The notes beneath the pieces were generated by a model, which was not told the origin of the DNA, did not search any database, and saw nothing but the letters and a program-made list of their open reading frames with translations. From contig NZ_STGV01000007.1 in assembly GCF_004912165.1 (NCBI RefSeq), forward strand, positions 124,001-188,000: a stretch of 64,000 nucleotides of DNA. Reading direction: 5' to 3'. The stretch is from Peteryoungia ipomoeae. GTDB taxonomy: Bacteria > Pseudomonadota > Alphaproteobacteria > Rhizobiales > Rhizobiaceae. The position numbers and the translations under genes are program-made. Positions 35,028 through 44,480 of the stretch are shown in pieces. Position 1 is the first letter of the stretch, and each line of letters opens with the position of its first letter.

Positions 35028-36959
35028 ATGGCCACAGCCGTCCAGTTTCGCCTCGAAAACACTTGGGTGCCCGTCGAGGGCGATCCGTGCGGCGCCTTCG
35101 TATTCACCCTCGTCAATTTGTCGGATGCCACGATCGAGAACTTCAAGCTGGCCTACACCTCCCTGACCCGCGTGAAGGATACCGAGGAGCCGATCTGCGA
35201 AAACGCCGTCTTCCTCAAGCGCAATGCCAATTTTCACCAGTTCGCGCCGCCGAGTGGTTTCGTATTGAGGCCCGGTGCATCCTGGCAGTTTCGAGTCGGT
35301 GGCCTGTGGCGCGCCGCCAAGCATCGCACCGACGGCGCCAAATCCGCCTATCTCACGCTTTCGTCCGGCCAACATGCCGCAGTCGCGGTCGCCGACCTGA
35401 TGCTGGGCGGCGGTCACAGCGGGCCGCCGCCGGCGCTTCTGCCCGAAGGCAAGGTCACCGAGCCCTTCGCGATGTTGCCATGGCCGGCCGCTGCCAAGCT
35501 TGTTGCCGGCGAAACCGTTCCCGTCGCGCTATATCCTGCCGAGGGTGCCTCCCTGACGGAACTGCGCGCCGTCGAAAATGTGCTGCGCCTGTTCTGCCGG
35601 CTCTTTGCCGCCGGTCATGCGCCGCTGTCGCTTGCGCCGGTCCATGAGGGCAGGGCCTTGTCTTTCTCGCAGGACGAGACCCTCGGCGTCTCCGCTTATG
35701 CGCTCGCCTTTTCCGCCGAGACGGTCGCTGTCCGCTACGGCGATGTCTCGGGCCTGCAATATGCGTTGACGCTGCTGGCGCAGATGCTGCACGGCGCGCG
35801 CAGCGAGACTGCGACTTTCCGCTTCCCGGCTGGCGGTACGATCGACGATGCGCCGCGCTATGGCTGGCGTGGCTGCCATCTCGACGTGTCGCGGCAGTTC
35901 TATCCCGTCGACGACGTCAAGCGGTTGATCGACATCCTCGCCTGGTTCCGCATGAACACGTTCCATTGGCACCTTTCGGATGACGAGGCCTGGCGGCTCG
36001 AGATCAAGGCTTTCCCTGAGCTCACCACGACAGGCGTGCTTCGTGGTCCGGACGAGCCGCTTCTGCCGCAGCTCGGCAATGGCGTCGATCCCGTCGGCGG
36101 TTTCTACTCGCAGGAAGACGTGAAGGATATCGTTGCCCATGCGAGCGCCTTGCAGGTCGAGGTGGTGCCGGAAATCGACATTCCCGGTCACAGCACCGCC
36201 ATGCTGGTGGCCCTGCCGGAACTGGTCGACGGCCAGGAGGCGCCGGACAGCTACCGCTCCGTCCAGGGCTACCCGAACAACGCGCTGAACCCGGCGATCG
36301 AATATACCTACGAGGTTCTCGGCAAGGTGTTCGACGAGATGGTCGAACTCTTCCCGTCAAAGCTTCTCCACATCGGTGGCGACGAGGTCGCGTCCAACAC
36401 CTGGATGGCATCCCCGCTTGCCCGCAAGCTGATGGAGCAGGAGGGCATCGAGGGCACCTTCGGCTTGCAGAGCCACTTCATGAAGCGGGTCCAGGGCATG
36501 CTCGCCGAACGCGGCCGCAAGCTTGCCGGCTGGGATGAAGTGAGCCACGGCGGCGGTGTCGATCCCGAGGGCACCCTGCTGATGGCCTGGCAGAAGCCCG
36601 AGGTCGGGCTGGAACTGGCGCGCCAGGGCTACGACGTCGTCATGACGCCGGGGCAGGCGTATTACCTCGACATGGTGCAGGATGAAGCATTCCAGGAGCC
36701 GGGCGGAAGCTGGGCGGGCACAGTGCCGCCGCACCACACCTACACCTACGAAGCCGTCGCCGAATTCCCGGCCGAGCTTGCGGCACGCATGCGCGGCGTG
36801 CAGGCCTGCATCTGGTCGGAGCACTTCCTGACGCGGGACTACTTCAACCACCTCGTCTTCCCGCGCCTTCCTGCTATCGCCGAAGCGGCCTGGACGCCGA
36901 AAGCCAACAAAGACTGGCTGCGCTTTGCCGCCATTGTGCGCCTGAGCCCCCGCTATTGA
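35028..36959 (+). CDS. Beta-N-acetylhexosaminidase, glycoside hydrolase family 20
   Basis: 643-aa exo-hexosaminidase removing terminal beta-GlcNAc or GalNAc. The N-terminal domain (1-250) precedes the GH20 barrel, with WHLSDDEAWRLEI near 315 and the catalytic pair D452-E453 in HIGGDE. No signal peptide is seen, so it acts on imported oligosaccharides in the cytoplasm. It would release GlcNAc for the nag genes at 20-24 kb. Central gene of the RpiR operon. Confidence 0.9.
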   Translation: MATAVQFRLENTWVPVEGDPCGAFVFTLVNLSDATIENFKLAYTSLTRVKDTEEPICENAVFLKRNANFHQFAPPSGFVLRPGASWQFRVGGLWRAAKHRTDGAKSAYLTLSSGQHAAVAVADLMLGGGHSGPPPALLPEGKVTEPFAMLPWPAAAKLVAGETVPVALYPAEGASLTELRAVENVLRLFCRLFAAGHAPLSLAPVHEGRALSFSQDETLGVSAYALAFSAETVAVRYGDVSGLQYALTLLAQMLHGARSETATFRFPAGGTIDDAPRYGWRGCHLDVSRQFYPVDDVKRLIDILAWFRMNTFHWHLSDDEAWRLEIKAFPELTTTGVLRGPDEPLLPQLGNGVDPVGGFYSQEDVKDIVAHASALQVEVVPEIDIPGHSTAMLVALPELVDGQEAPDSYRSVQGYPNNALNPAIEYTYEVLGKVFDEMVELFPSKLLHIGGDEVASNTWMASPLARKLMEQEGIEGTFGLQSHFMKRVQGMLAERGRKLAGWDEVSHGGGVDPEGTLLMAWQKPEVGLELARQGYDVVMTPGQAYYLDMVQDEAFQEPGGSWAGTVPPHHTYTYEAVAEFPAELAARMRGVQACIWSEHFLTRDYFNHLVFPRLPAIAEAAWTPKANKDWLRFAAIVRLSPRY

Positions 36960-36983
36960 GGCCCCCTTTTTGAGGATTGTCCG

Positions 36984-38426
36984 ATGACCCTTCGCATTGC
37001 TGTTGGCGGAATACACACCGAGTGCTCGACCTCCTCGCCGGTTCTGATGCGGCCGGAAGATTTTCGCGTGCTGCGGGAAGGTGAGCTGCTGGGGGCGGCT
37101 TATTTCGACTTTCTCGATGCCGAAGACGTGCTGCACTTACCGCTCCTGCATGCCCGCGCCACGCCGGGCGGTCCCGTGGCACGCGCAACCTATGAAGGGT
37201 TCAAGGTCGAATTCCTCGACCGGCTGAAGGCGGCCTTGCCGATCGACGGCCTCTATCTCGCCATGCACGGCGCGATGAATGTCGAGGGAATGGACGATGC
37301 CGAAGGCGACTGGATTGCCGCGGCCCGGGCTGTGGTCGGCCCCGATGTCATCGTGGCGGCAAGCTACGACCTGCACGGCAATGTCAGCCAGAAAATCATC
37401 GACCAGCTCAATATCTTTTCCGGCTATCGCACGGCGCCGCACATCGATGTCCGTGAGACCATGGTGCGCGCCTGGTCGATGCTGGTCCGGGCCTTGCAGA
37501 CCGATGAGCGGCCGGGCGTCGCCTGGGCGCCGGTGCCGGTCCTTCTGCCCGGCGAGCGGACGTCGACGGAGGACGAGCCGGCGAAAAGCCTTTACCTCAG
37601 GCTCCCCGAGCACGATGCCGTTTCCGGCATCTGGGACGCCAATCTGATGGTGGGCTATGTCTGGGCCGACGAACCCAGGGCAACAGCCTGTGCCGTCGTG
37701 ACGGCAACCGACAGGCAGGCGGCCGAAACGGTCGCAGCGACGATCGCCCAGTCCTACTGGGATGCCCGCGAGGCGTTCCGCTTCGGTCCGGTCACCGGCC
37801 CGCTCGAGGAGATGCTGGAGATCGCTGCGAACACGGAGAGCCGGCCGATCACCCTCGCCGATTCCGGCGACAATCCGACCGGTGGCGGTGTCGGCGACCG
37901 GGCGGATGTGCTTGGAGCCCTGATCGCCCGGCAGACACAGGATGCGCTGATTGCCGGAATCACGGATCGTCCCGCGGTGGACGCCTGCTTTGCCGCGGGC
38001 GAGGGTGCTGTGATCTCGCTGAAGATCGGCGGCTCGCTTGATCCGGCAAGCCCGAGCGTGTTCGCCGATGCCTTGGTGTTGAAGCTCGACGCACCCGGCG
38101 ATGCTGCGGATCGACAAGCGGTGGTGCGGATCGGTGGCATCACGCTTGTGCTTGCGGCCAAACGGCGCCCATATCACAACATCGCGGATTTCGTGGCGCT
38201 CGGCCTCGATCCGAAGGCGGTGCGGCTGCTGGTGGTCAAATCAGGCTACCTGTCGCCGGAACTGGCGCCAATTGCCAATCCCAACCTGATGGCGTTGACT
38301 GATGGCGTCATCAACCAGGACATCGAGAACCAGACGAGCCTCAGGCGGCATCAACCGACCTATCCTTTCGTCAAGGATTTCCCGTATAGCCCTGTCGTTC
38401 AGTTCTCCAGGCGTTTCCCGGTTTAA
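36984..38426 (+). CDS. MlrC/M81-family metallopeptidase-like protein
   Basis: 480-aa member of the family founded by microcystinase C, which cleaves linear peptides containing non-standard residues. Typical parts: GGIHTECSTSS near the start, DLHGNVS around residue 130, and ADSGDNPTGGGVGD near 293. Many Rhizobiales carry members of unknown substrate. 24 bp after the hexosaminidase, so a peptide- or lactyl-linked amino sugar may be its target; this is inference. Confidence 0.85.
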   Translation: MTLRIAVGGIHTECSTSSPVLMRPEDFRVLREGELLGAAYFDFLDAEDVLHLPLLHARATPGGPVARATYEGFKVEFLDRLKAALPIDGLYLAMHGAMNVEGMDDAEGDWIAAARAVVGPDVIVAASYDLHGNVSQKIIDQLNIFSGYRTAPHIDVRETMVRAWSMLVRALQTDERPGVAWAPVPVLLPGERTSTEDEPAKSLYLRLPEHDAVSGIWDANLMVGYVWADEPRATACAVVTATDRQAAETVAATIAQSYWDAREAFRFGPVTGPLEEMLEIAANTESRPITLADSGDNPTGGGVGDRADVLGALIARQTQDALIAGITDRPAVDACFAAGEGAVISLKIGGSLDPASPSVFADALVLKLDAPGDAADRQAVVRIGGITLVLAAKRRPYHNIADFVALGLDPKAVRLLVVKSGYLSPELAPIANPNLMALTDGVINQDIENQTSLRRHQPTYPFVKDFPYSPVVQFSRRFPV

Positions 38427-38489
38427 GATTTCGGGCAAGCGCGTGGCTGCCGTCAGGGGACGGCAGTCCTATTCCTTTCGAGTGCACCG

Positions 38490-39704
38490 ATGTCGTCGAC
38501 GCTTTCGCTGCTTTTGCGGCATCCGCCCATCCGGGTCAGTGCCCTGGCCATCTTCTTCTTCGGCTTCACCGGAGCGGCAACGTCGCCCTACATGTCGCTG
38601 ATCGGCATTCGCGAGCTCGGACTGTCCGACGCCTTCTATTCGGCGATCACTTTCGTTGCGGCGCTGGTCAATGTCAGCGCCAGCGTCACCGCGGGCATCG
38701 TCGCCGATAGGCTTGGCCGTTTCCGCTCGTCGATGATCGCCGCCTCCCTGTTCGGCGTCGCCGGCTTCGGCATGGTCTATGCCTTCCCGACTGCGCCCAC
38801 CTTCGTCCTTGCCGCACTGGTCTTCCTGCCGATCTTCGGAGCGCTCAATTCGTTGATATTCGCCAATATCCGTGCCAATGCCGGGCATATGCCGGCGCGC
38901 GAGCTGATGGCGGTCAACTCGGCCATTCGCGCTGTGCTGTCAGCGTCTTGGGTGCTGGTCCCCGGCCTCGTCGGCATTGCGCTCGCGGGCGCGCCGAGCA
39001 TGTTGCCGGCCTTTCTCCTGGCAAGCCTTGCCTGTCTGGTTTGCGTGCTGCTCTTTTCGTTCGGCATGGGGCCGGAGGGGGCATCCGGCAGCGCCGTGCC
39101 GGTCAATCATTCGTTCCTGCGTTCGCTGGGGCAAATCGTGGCGGCACCTGTGCTGGTGCGGCTCCTCGCCATCGCGCTGATCTCGTCGATGCTGCATATC
39201 AACGGCACCATCCTGCCGCTGATCGTCACCGGTGCCGCCGGTGGTGCGCCGGCGGATGTCGGCGTCATCGTCGGTATCGTCGCCTTCCTCGAGATTATCT
39301 TCATCCTTTTCTGGGGGTGGGTTGAAGCGCGCACGTCCACCGTCTTTGCCGTCGGCGTCGGCGCGGCCATCTACTGCCTCTATCTGGTCTTTCTCGGCCT
39401 CGCCGACAGCCGGGTGGACGTCTATGTCCTGACGCTGATCAGCGGGCTCGGAGCGGCGGCGATCATCGCGGTGCCGATCAGCTATCTGCAGAACCTGATC
39501 TCCGATCGGGCCGGGCTTGGCAGTTCGCTGATCGCCGTCAACGTCTTCGTCAGCGGCGGACTGAGTTCCTTGTTGTTTGGTGTTGGCACGGGTATCAGCA
39601 ATTATTCCGGAACGGCGCTGATCGGCGCGCTTGCTGGCGCGTGCGGTGTCGGGCTTCTCTGGCTGCTGGATGGGCCGCGGTTCTCGCGGCACCGGCGGGG
39701 ATAA
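38490..39704 (+). CDS. MFS transporter
   Basis: 404-aa carrier with about 12 membrane spans and the loop motif VADRLGRFRSS after the second. The family resembles sugar-efflux-type (SetA-like) carriers in layout but I cannot assign a substrate. Fifth gene of the RpiR operon, 63 bp after the MlrC-like gene. Confidence 0.83.
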   Translation: MSSTLSLLLRHPPIRVSALAIFFFGFTGAATSPYMSLIGIRELGLSDAFYSAITFVAALVNVSASVTAGIVADRLGRFRSSMIAASLFGVAGFGMVYAFPTAPTFVLAALVFLPIFGALNSLIFANIRANAGHMPARELMAVNSAIRAVLSASWVLVPGLVGIALAGAPSMLPAFLLASLACLVCVLLFSFGMGPEGASGSAVPVNHSFLRSLGQIVAAPVLVRLLAIALISSMLHINGTILPLIVTGAAGGAPADVGVIVGIVAFLEIIFILFWGWVEARTSTVFAVGVGAAIYCLYLVFLGLADSRVDVYVLTLISGLGAAAIIAVPISYLQNLISDRAGLGSSLIAVNVFVSGGLSSLLFGVGTGISNYSGTALIGALAGACGVGLLWLLDGPRFSRHRRG

Positions 39705-39726
39705 CAGACGGGACTGGAGGTCATCG

Positions 39727-40455
39727 GTGAAGCCATTGCTTGAAGTCTGTGTCGACGATGCGGAGGGCCTGCGGCAAGCAGTGCTCGGCGGGGCTGACCG
39801 GATCGAGCTCTGCTCCAGCCTGGAGTCGGGTGGGCTCACCCCCTCGCGCGGGCTTATGGAGCTGGCCATAAGAGGGCCAATACCGGTGCATGCCCTGATA
39901 CGCCCACGGGTCGGCAACTTCCGTTATGGAACCGAGGAGACGGCGGTGATGCTTGCGGATATCCGTTCGGCGCGCGAGGCGGGACTTGCGGGCGTGGTAA
40001 TCGGCGCCTCACGGACCGATGGCAGCCTCGATGGCGACCTGCTGCGCGCACTTCTTTCAGCCGCCGATGGCATGGACGTGACGCTGCATCGCGCCTTCGA
40101 TGTCGCTCCCGATCTTGCCGTCGCGCTCGATCATGCCATATCGCTCGGCTTCCGTCGCATCCTTACCTCGGGCGGCGCGCGGCATGCCGAAAGCGGTCGG
40201 GAGATGCTGCGAAAGCTCGCGGCTCAAGGGGCAGGGCGGGTGTCCATCATGCCGGGCGGCGGGATCCGGCCGGAGAATGCGGCAGACTTCCTGTCGCTTC
40301 CCGGCATTCACGAGCTGCATGCGTCATGCAGCGCACCTGTCGCCGTCGATGCAGGGCTTGTGGCATTCGGCTTCGAGGCGCCATCTCGGCGTCAGACGGA
40401 TGGCGACACGGTCCGTCGGCTGAAACAGGTGATGGTGGCGGCTTCCGGTGCGTAG
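39727..40455 (+). CDS. cutC: CutC-family protein
   Basis: 242-aa TIM-barrel protein with the hallmark start LLEVCVDDAEGLRQA and GGADRIELCSSLESGGLTPS, then RPR...F and LHRAFD and LTSGGA. Traditionally linked to copper tolerance, but a copper role is weak for most members, and here it is part of an amino-sugar operon. Start is a GTG at 39727, preceded by GGAGGTC; a longer frame upstream lies inside the MFS gene. Converges with the GGDEF/EAL gene over a 7-bp gap. Confidence 0.88.
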   Translation: MKPLLEVCVDDAEGLRQAVLGGADRIELCSSLESGGLTPSRGLMELAIRGPIPVHALIRPRVGNFRYGTEETAVMLADIRSAREAGLAGVVIGASRTDGSLDGDLLRALLSAADGMDVTLHRAFDVAPDLAVALDHAISLGFRRILTSGGARHAESGREMLRKLAAQGAGRVSIMPGGGIRPENAADFLSLPGIHELHASCSAPVAVDAGLVAFGFEAPSRRQTDGDTVRRLKQVMVAASGA

Positions 40456-40462
40456 CCGTGCT

Positions 40463-42469
40463 TCAAGCCGTGTTCGCGCGCGGCGGTGCGAAGGCCGCTA
40501 TCGTTTCATCGGCGCTCACGGGCTTGCTGATGTAATATCCCTGGACCGAGCCAACGCCGAGGGTCTGCAGAACCTGGAGTTCCTCCAGCGTTTCGACGCC
40601 TTCGGCAATCGCATCGAGCCCCATGTCGGCGCTGAGCGCGAGTACGGATTTGACGATCTTGAAACTCGTCTTACGCTGATGGATGTCGCGGACAAAGCTG
40701 CCGTCGATCTTGATCTTGGTGAGTGGCAGCTTGTGGACGTGGTTGAGGCTTGAAAAGCCGGTGCCGAAGTCATCGAGCGCAATGCCGGCGCCGAGTTCTC
40801 TCAGCATCTGGATCGAGTTGCTCGCCTGGTCGAAGTCGTGCAGGATGGCCGTCTCCGTGACTTCAAAATTGATCCTTGCCGGATCGAAGCCGCTTTTCAG
40901 CACGATCGCGACGATCTTCAGGCAGTTGTCCGGCGAACTCAGGTCATGGGCCGAGAGATTGAAGGATAGATAGACATCCTTCGGCCATTTCGACGCGACG
41001 GACAGCGCGCGCTCCAGCAACAGGCGGGTCATCAGGGTGATCCGGCCATTGTGTTCAGCAACGGGAATGAATTCAGCCGGCGACACGGGGCCGATCCTTG
41101 GGCTGTTCCACCGTGCCAGCGTTTCATAGCCGATGCATTTCAGATCGGTGGCGCGACTGATCGGCTGGTAGACAAGGTAAAGCTCATTTTCGAGATCGGC
41201 TGTGATCATCGCGTCTTCGACCACAGCCTGGCGCGAGAGTTCGTTCGCCTGGTCGGCACTGAAGATCACGGTACCAGCCCGGTGGCGTCTCTTTGCCGTA
41301 TAGAGCGCGTAATCGGCGCGCTCATACACTTCCTGACCCGTTTGCCCCACATCCGGGTAGAGCGCAAATCCGACCGAAGCCGTGACCTGCACCAGACCAC
41401 TGCCGATATTGATCCTTTGCGCAATGAGGTCGCAAATTGCTTGTCCGATGGTATTTGCCCTGGCTTCCGAGGCGTCTCCTTCAAGCAGGAGGGCGAATTC
41501 GTCTCCCCCCAGCCGGTAGATCGTCAGATCGCGCTCGGCCAGTTGCGAAAGCCGCTTGCCGATTTCGACCAGAACCTTGTCGCCGGCAGCATGACCATAC
41601 ATGTCATTGACCGGTTTGAAGCCGTCGAGATCGATGACGCCGACAGCGAGTGCGCCGGACTGTTCCTCAGCGCGCGCGAACGCCCGCTCCAGCATCTGGA
41701 AGAAGCTTCGCCTGTTGGCGAGCAAGGTCAGGGTGTCGAGATTGGCAAGTCGCAGGTTTTCATCCGAAAGCGATTGCATTGCCAGGTTTTGCTCGCGCAT
41801 CGCATTCTGTTGTTGCAGCAAGGTCTGCCGCGATTCCATCAGCTGCCGGAAGTTCTGATAGTGGGTCAACAGGATCATGATCATCGGGATCGTGACCAGG
41901 ATGACATTGGCCCCCGTGGCGATAAAGGTCGGCTCGCCTGTCAGGCACATCGCGATGAAGAAGGGGACCGTGACGGTGCCGGTGACGATGAGCGCCGCCG
42001 ATCGCAGGTGCATCAGGCTGAAGATGCAGCCGATGACGGTAATGCCCATGAAGAAGACGACATGCGCCTTCTGATAGGCGTCGCCATACGGCAGGACCGA
42101 GAGCGCCCAGAGCGTGCACACAACGGCAATCGGGAAGGAAAGAAGATTGGTTGCCCGCAGCTGTTTGATTGCTTGTTGCGGGGTATATTCCCGCTGGCGT
42201 CCCTTCAGCCAGATGATGGATCGCAGGAAGAACAGGAGCACCAAGACACCGGGTACGACGGTCACCAGTGCGAAGGGTGCTGTACCCTGATGCGTCCATG
42301 CCAGCGACAGCATGTTCGTGGCCAGAATAAAATAGAGGATCGGCACCTGCTTTGAAAACGCCTGGAACTGCGCAAGCGTCAATTGCGGGTTCTCGTCGGG
42401 CACGCTCAAAATGCGCACCAGATCAGCGAGTTTCGCGCGCATGCTGGATGTCAAAGTCTGATCCGCCAC
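40463..42469 (-). CDS. Membrane GGDEF-EAL protein (cyclic-di-GMP turnover)
   Basis: 668-aa protein with about six N-terminal membrane helices (residues 45-200), then GGDEF and EAL domains. The cyclase motif RLGGDEF (about 318-322) is canonical; the upstream inhibitory RxxD site appears absent. The phosphodiesterase motif reads ETL rather than EAL, but the catalytic Glu and the DDFGTGFSS loop remain, so hydrolysis is plausible. The GTG at 42469 is the likely start. Divergent from the DUF922 gene; it stands alone and may affect motility or attachment. Confidence 0.85.
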   Translation of the reverse strand: MADQTLTSSMRAKLADLVRILSVPDENPQLTLAQFQAFSKQVPILYFILATNMLSLAWTHQGTAPFALVTVVPGVLVLLFFLRSIIWLKGRQREYTPQQAIKQLRATNLLSFPIAVVCTLWALSVLPYGDAYQKAHVVFFMGITVIGCIFSLMHLRSAALIVTGTVTVPFFIAMCLTGEPTFIATGANVILVTIPMIMILLTHYQNFRQLMESRQTLLQQQNAMREQNLAMQSLSDENLRLANLDTLTLLANRRSFFQMLERAFARAEEQSGALAVGVIDLDGFKPVNDMYGHAAGDKVLVEIGKRLSQLAERDLTIYRLGGDEFALLLEGDASEARANTIGQAICDLIAQRINIGSGLVQVTASVGFALYPDVGQTGQEVYERADYALYTAKRRHRAGTVIFSADQANELSRQAVVEDAMITADLENELYLVYQPISRATDLKCIGYETLARWNSPRIGPVSPAEFIPVAEHNGRITLMTRLLLERALSVASKWPKDVYLSFNLSAHDLSSPDNCLKIVAIVLKSGFDPARINFEVTETAILHDFDQASNSIQMLRELGAGIALDDFGTGFSSLNHVHKLPLTKIKIDGSFVRDIHQRKTSFKIVKSVLALSADMGLDAIAEGVETLEELQVLQTLGVGSVQGYYISKPVSADETIAAFAPPRANTA

Positions 42470-42630
42470 TCGGTGCCCATTCCCGTCGCGTTAGTTTTCC
42501 AACTTCTACAACAGATGGTCTTAAGATATCGGAAAGCCGCACCTTGGAACCATCGCCGCCGGGTGTCGGCCAAGCTTGCCGAAGCCGAGCACTGCGTTTA
42601 AGTCTTGCCCGCACTATCGGAGGCGACGAT

Positions 42631-43224
42631 TTGATCAGACGTGTTTGCATCGCTTTTTCCCTGAGCCTGACGCTTGCCGCCGGCACCGCAGAGGCCCAGT
42701 CCTGGGAGGCCATCGAGAGGGTCGAGCATTACAAGGTGAATGGCACGGAGCCGATCGAACTCTATCGGTCAATCGGCGAGCGCGGCCCCAAGATCAGCCT
42801 TGGCCGCACGATCGCCCATACGAGCTTCAAGCTCACCTGGCAGCGGGACTATCAGCAGCAGGGGCAGGCTTGCGTCTTGGCAACGGCAAAACCGAAGCTC
42901 ATCATCACCTATACCCTGCCCAAGGCGGCGCAGTCGCTGCCGCCCGCCGTCGCCGCCAAATGGAAGGCCTTTTCAGACGGCATCGTCGAACACGAGAAGC
43001 TGCATGGCGAGTTCATGAAGGACCTGACCCAGCAGATCCAGGATGTCTCCATCGGTCTCAGGAATGAAAACGATCCGGGCTGCAAGAAGGTGCGCGCAGC
43101 CTTGCAGGCGCAGCTCAAGCCGATTTCGGACGCGCATGTGGCGCGCCACGGCGAGTACGACCGTGTCGAGATGTCACCGGGCGGTGCTGTGCATCAGCTG
43201 ATCCTGACCTTCCTGAACCCTTGA
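42631..43224 (+). CDS. DUF922 family putative secreted zinc protease
   Basis: 197-aa protein with a signal peptide (MIRRVCIAFSLSLTLAAGTAEA) and an HExxH motif (H121-E-K-L-H125) characteristic of this predicted metalloprotease family. Begins at a TTG 6 bases after GGAGG; no in-frame ATG fits as well. Periplasmic or secreted. Ends at a strong terminator shared with the convergent pcaF. Confidence 0.78.
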   Translation: MIRRVCIAFSLSLTLAAGTAEAQSWEAIERVEHYKVNGTEPIELYRSIGERGPKISLGRTIAHTSFKLTWQRDYQQQGQACVLATAKPKLIITYTLPKAAQSLPPAVAAKWKAFSDGIVEHEKLHGEFMKDLTQQIQDVSIGLRNENDPGCKKVRAALQAQLKPISDAHVARHGEYDRVEMSPGGAVHQLILTFLNP

Positions 43225-43231
43225 CGTTAAC

Positions 43232-43257
43232 GGCGCCCGCAGGGAGGGCGCCTTTTT
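43232..43257 (+). terminator. Terminator between DUF922 gene and pcaF
   Basis: Perfect 7-bp GC stem (43232-43238 with 43246-43252), 7-base loop and five Ts on the plus strand, 7 bp after the DUF922 stop. Confidence 0.85.
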
Positions 43258-43262
43258 CGGCG

Positions 43263-44468
43263 TCAGACCCGCTCGAGCGCGATGGCGATGCCCTGCCCGA
43301 CGCCGATGCACATGGTTGCGAGCGCGTAGCGTCCACCAGCTTCCTTTAGTTCCAAAGCTGCCGTTCCGGCGATGCGGGCGCCCGACATGCCGAGCGGATG
43401 GCCAAGGGCAATCGCGCCGCCATTGCGGTTGACGCGCGGGTCGTCGTCCGCGATGCCGAGATCGCGCAGCGTGGCGAGGCCCTGACTGGCGAATGCCTCG
43501 TTCAGTTCGATGACGTCGATCTGCTGCTGTATCAGTCCGAGCCGCGCGAGGAGCTTCTTCGAGGCCGGGGCCGGGCCGAAGCCCATGATGCGGGGGGGCA
43601 CGCCCGCGGTCGCACCGCCCAGAATACGGGCGATGGGCGTCAAGCCGTAGGTCTTGACGGCCACGTCCGAGGCGATGATCAGGGCGGCGGCACCGTCATT
43701 GACGCCGGAGGCATTGCCGGCGGTGACGGTGGCACCGTCCTTCCGGTTGATCGGCTTCAGCTTGGCCAGCGCCTCGACGGAGGTGGTGCGCGGGTGCTCG
43801 TCGCGGTCGACGATCATGGGGTCGCCCTTGCGCTGCGGCACGCTGACGGCCACGATCTCTTTCGCCAGCCGGCCATTGGCTTGCGCTTCTGCTGCCTTGG
43901 CCTGACTGCGCACCGCAAAGGCGTCCTGGTCCTCGCGCGAGACCTTGAAGTCGATCGCCACGTTGTCACCGGTCTCCGGCATGGAATCGACGCCGTATTG
44001 CCGCTTCATCAGCGGGTTGACAAAGCGCCAGCCGATCGTGGTGTCGTAGATTTCGGCATTGCGCGAAAAGGCCGTGTCGGCCTTGGGCATGACGAAGGGC
44101 GCGCGGCTCATGCTTTCGACGCCGCCTGCGATCATCAGCCCTGCCTCGCCGGATTTGATGGCGCGGGCGGCGGTGATGACGGCATCCATGCCGGAGCCGC
44201 AGAGGCGGTTGATCGTGGTTCCGGTCACCGTGACCGGCAGGCCGGCAAGCAGCGCGGACATACGCGCGACATTGCGGTTGTCTTCGCCCGCCTGGTTGGC
44301 GCAACCGAAAATCACATCGTCGACGGCTTCCCAGTCGATGCCGGCATGGCGTTCCATCAGCGACTTCAGCGGCACGGCACCTAGGTCGTCGGCGCGCACA
44401 GAGGAGAGAGAGCCGCCGAAACGGCCGATGGGCGTGCGGATATAGTCGCAGATATAGGCTTCGGTCAT
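43263..44468 (-). CDS. pcaF: Beta-ketoadipyl-CoA thiolase
   Basis: 401-aa acetyl-CoA acyltransferase that splits beta-ketoadipyl-CoA into succinyl-CoA and acetyl-CoA, the last step of the pathway. Active-site C90 is in [11 protein letters not shown]; the C-terminal motifs [10 protein letters not shown] and MCIGVGQG carry the second catalytic pair. Last gene of pcaIJF, 12 bp after pcaJ. The pathway context favours PcaF over a general thiolase. Confidence 0.93.
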   Translation of the reverse strand: MTEAYICDYIRTPIGRFGGSLSSVRADDLGAVPLKSLMERHAGIDWEAVDDVIFGCANQAGEDNRNVARMSALLAGLPVTVTGTTINRLCGSGMDAVITAARAIKSGEAGLMIAGGVESMSRAPFVMPKADTAFSRNAEIYDTTIGWRFVNPLMKRQYGVDSMPETGDNVAIDFKVSREDQDAFAVRSQAKAAEAQANGRLAKEIVAVSVPQRKGDPMIVDRDEHPRTTSVEALAKLKPINRKDGATVTAGNASGVNDGAAALIIASDVAVKTYGLTPIARILGGATAGVPPRIMGFGPAPASKKLLARLGLIQQQIDVIELNEAFASQGLATLRDLGIADDDPRVNRNGGAIALGHPLGMSGARIAGTAALELKEAGGRYALATMCIGVGQGIAIALERV

Positions 44469-44480
44469 GACGTCTCCTCC

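Noticed and set aside
33777..35417. 546-codon leftward frame over RpiR, SDR and the start of GH20
   Set aside because: Crosses three confident genes; composition typical of antisense frames.
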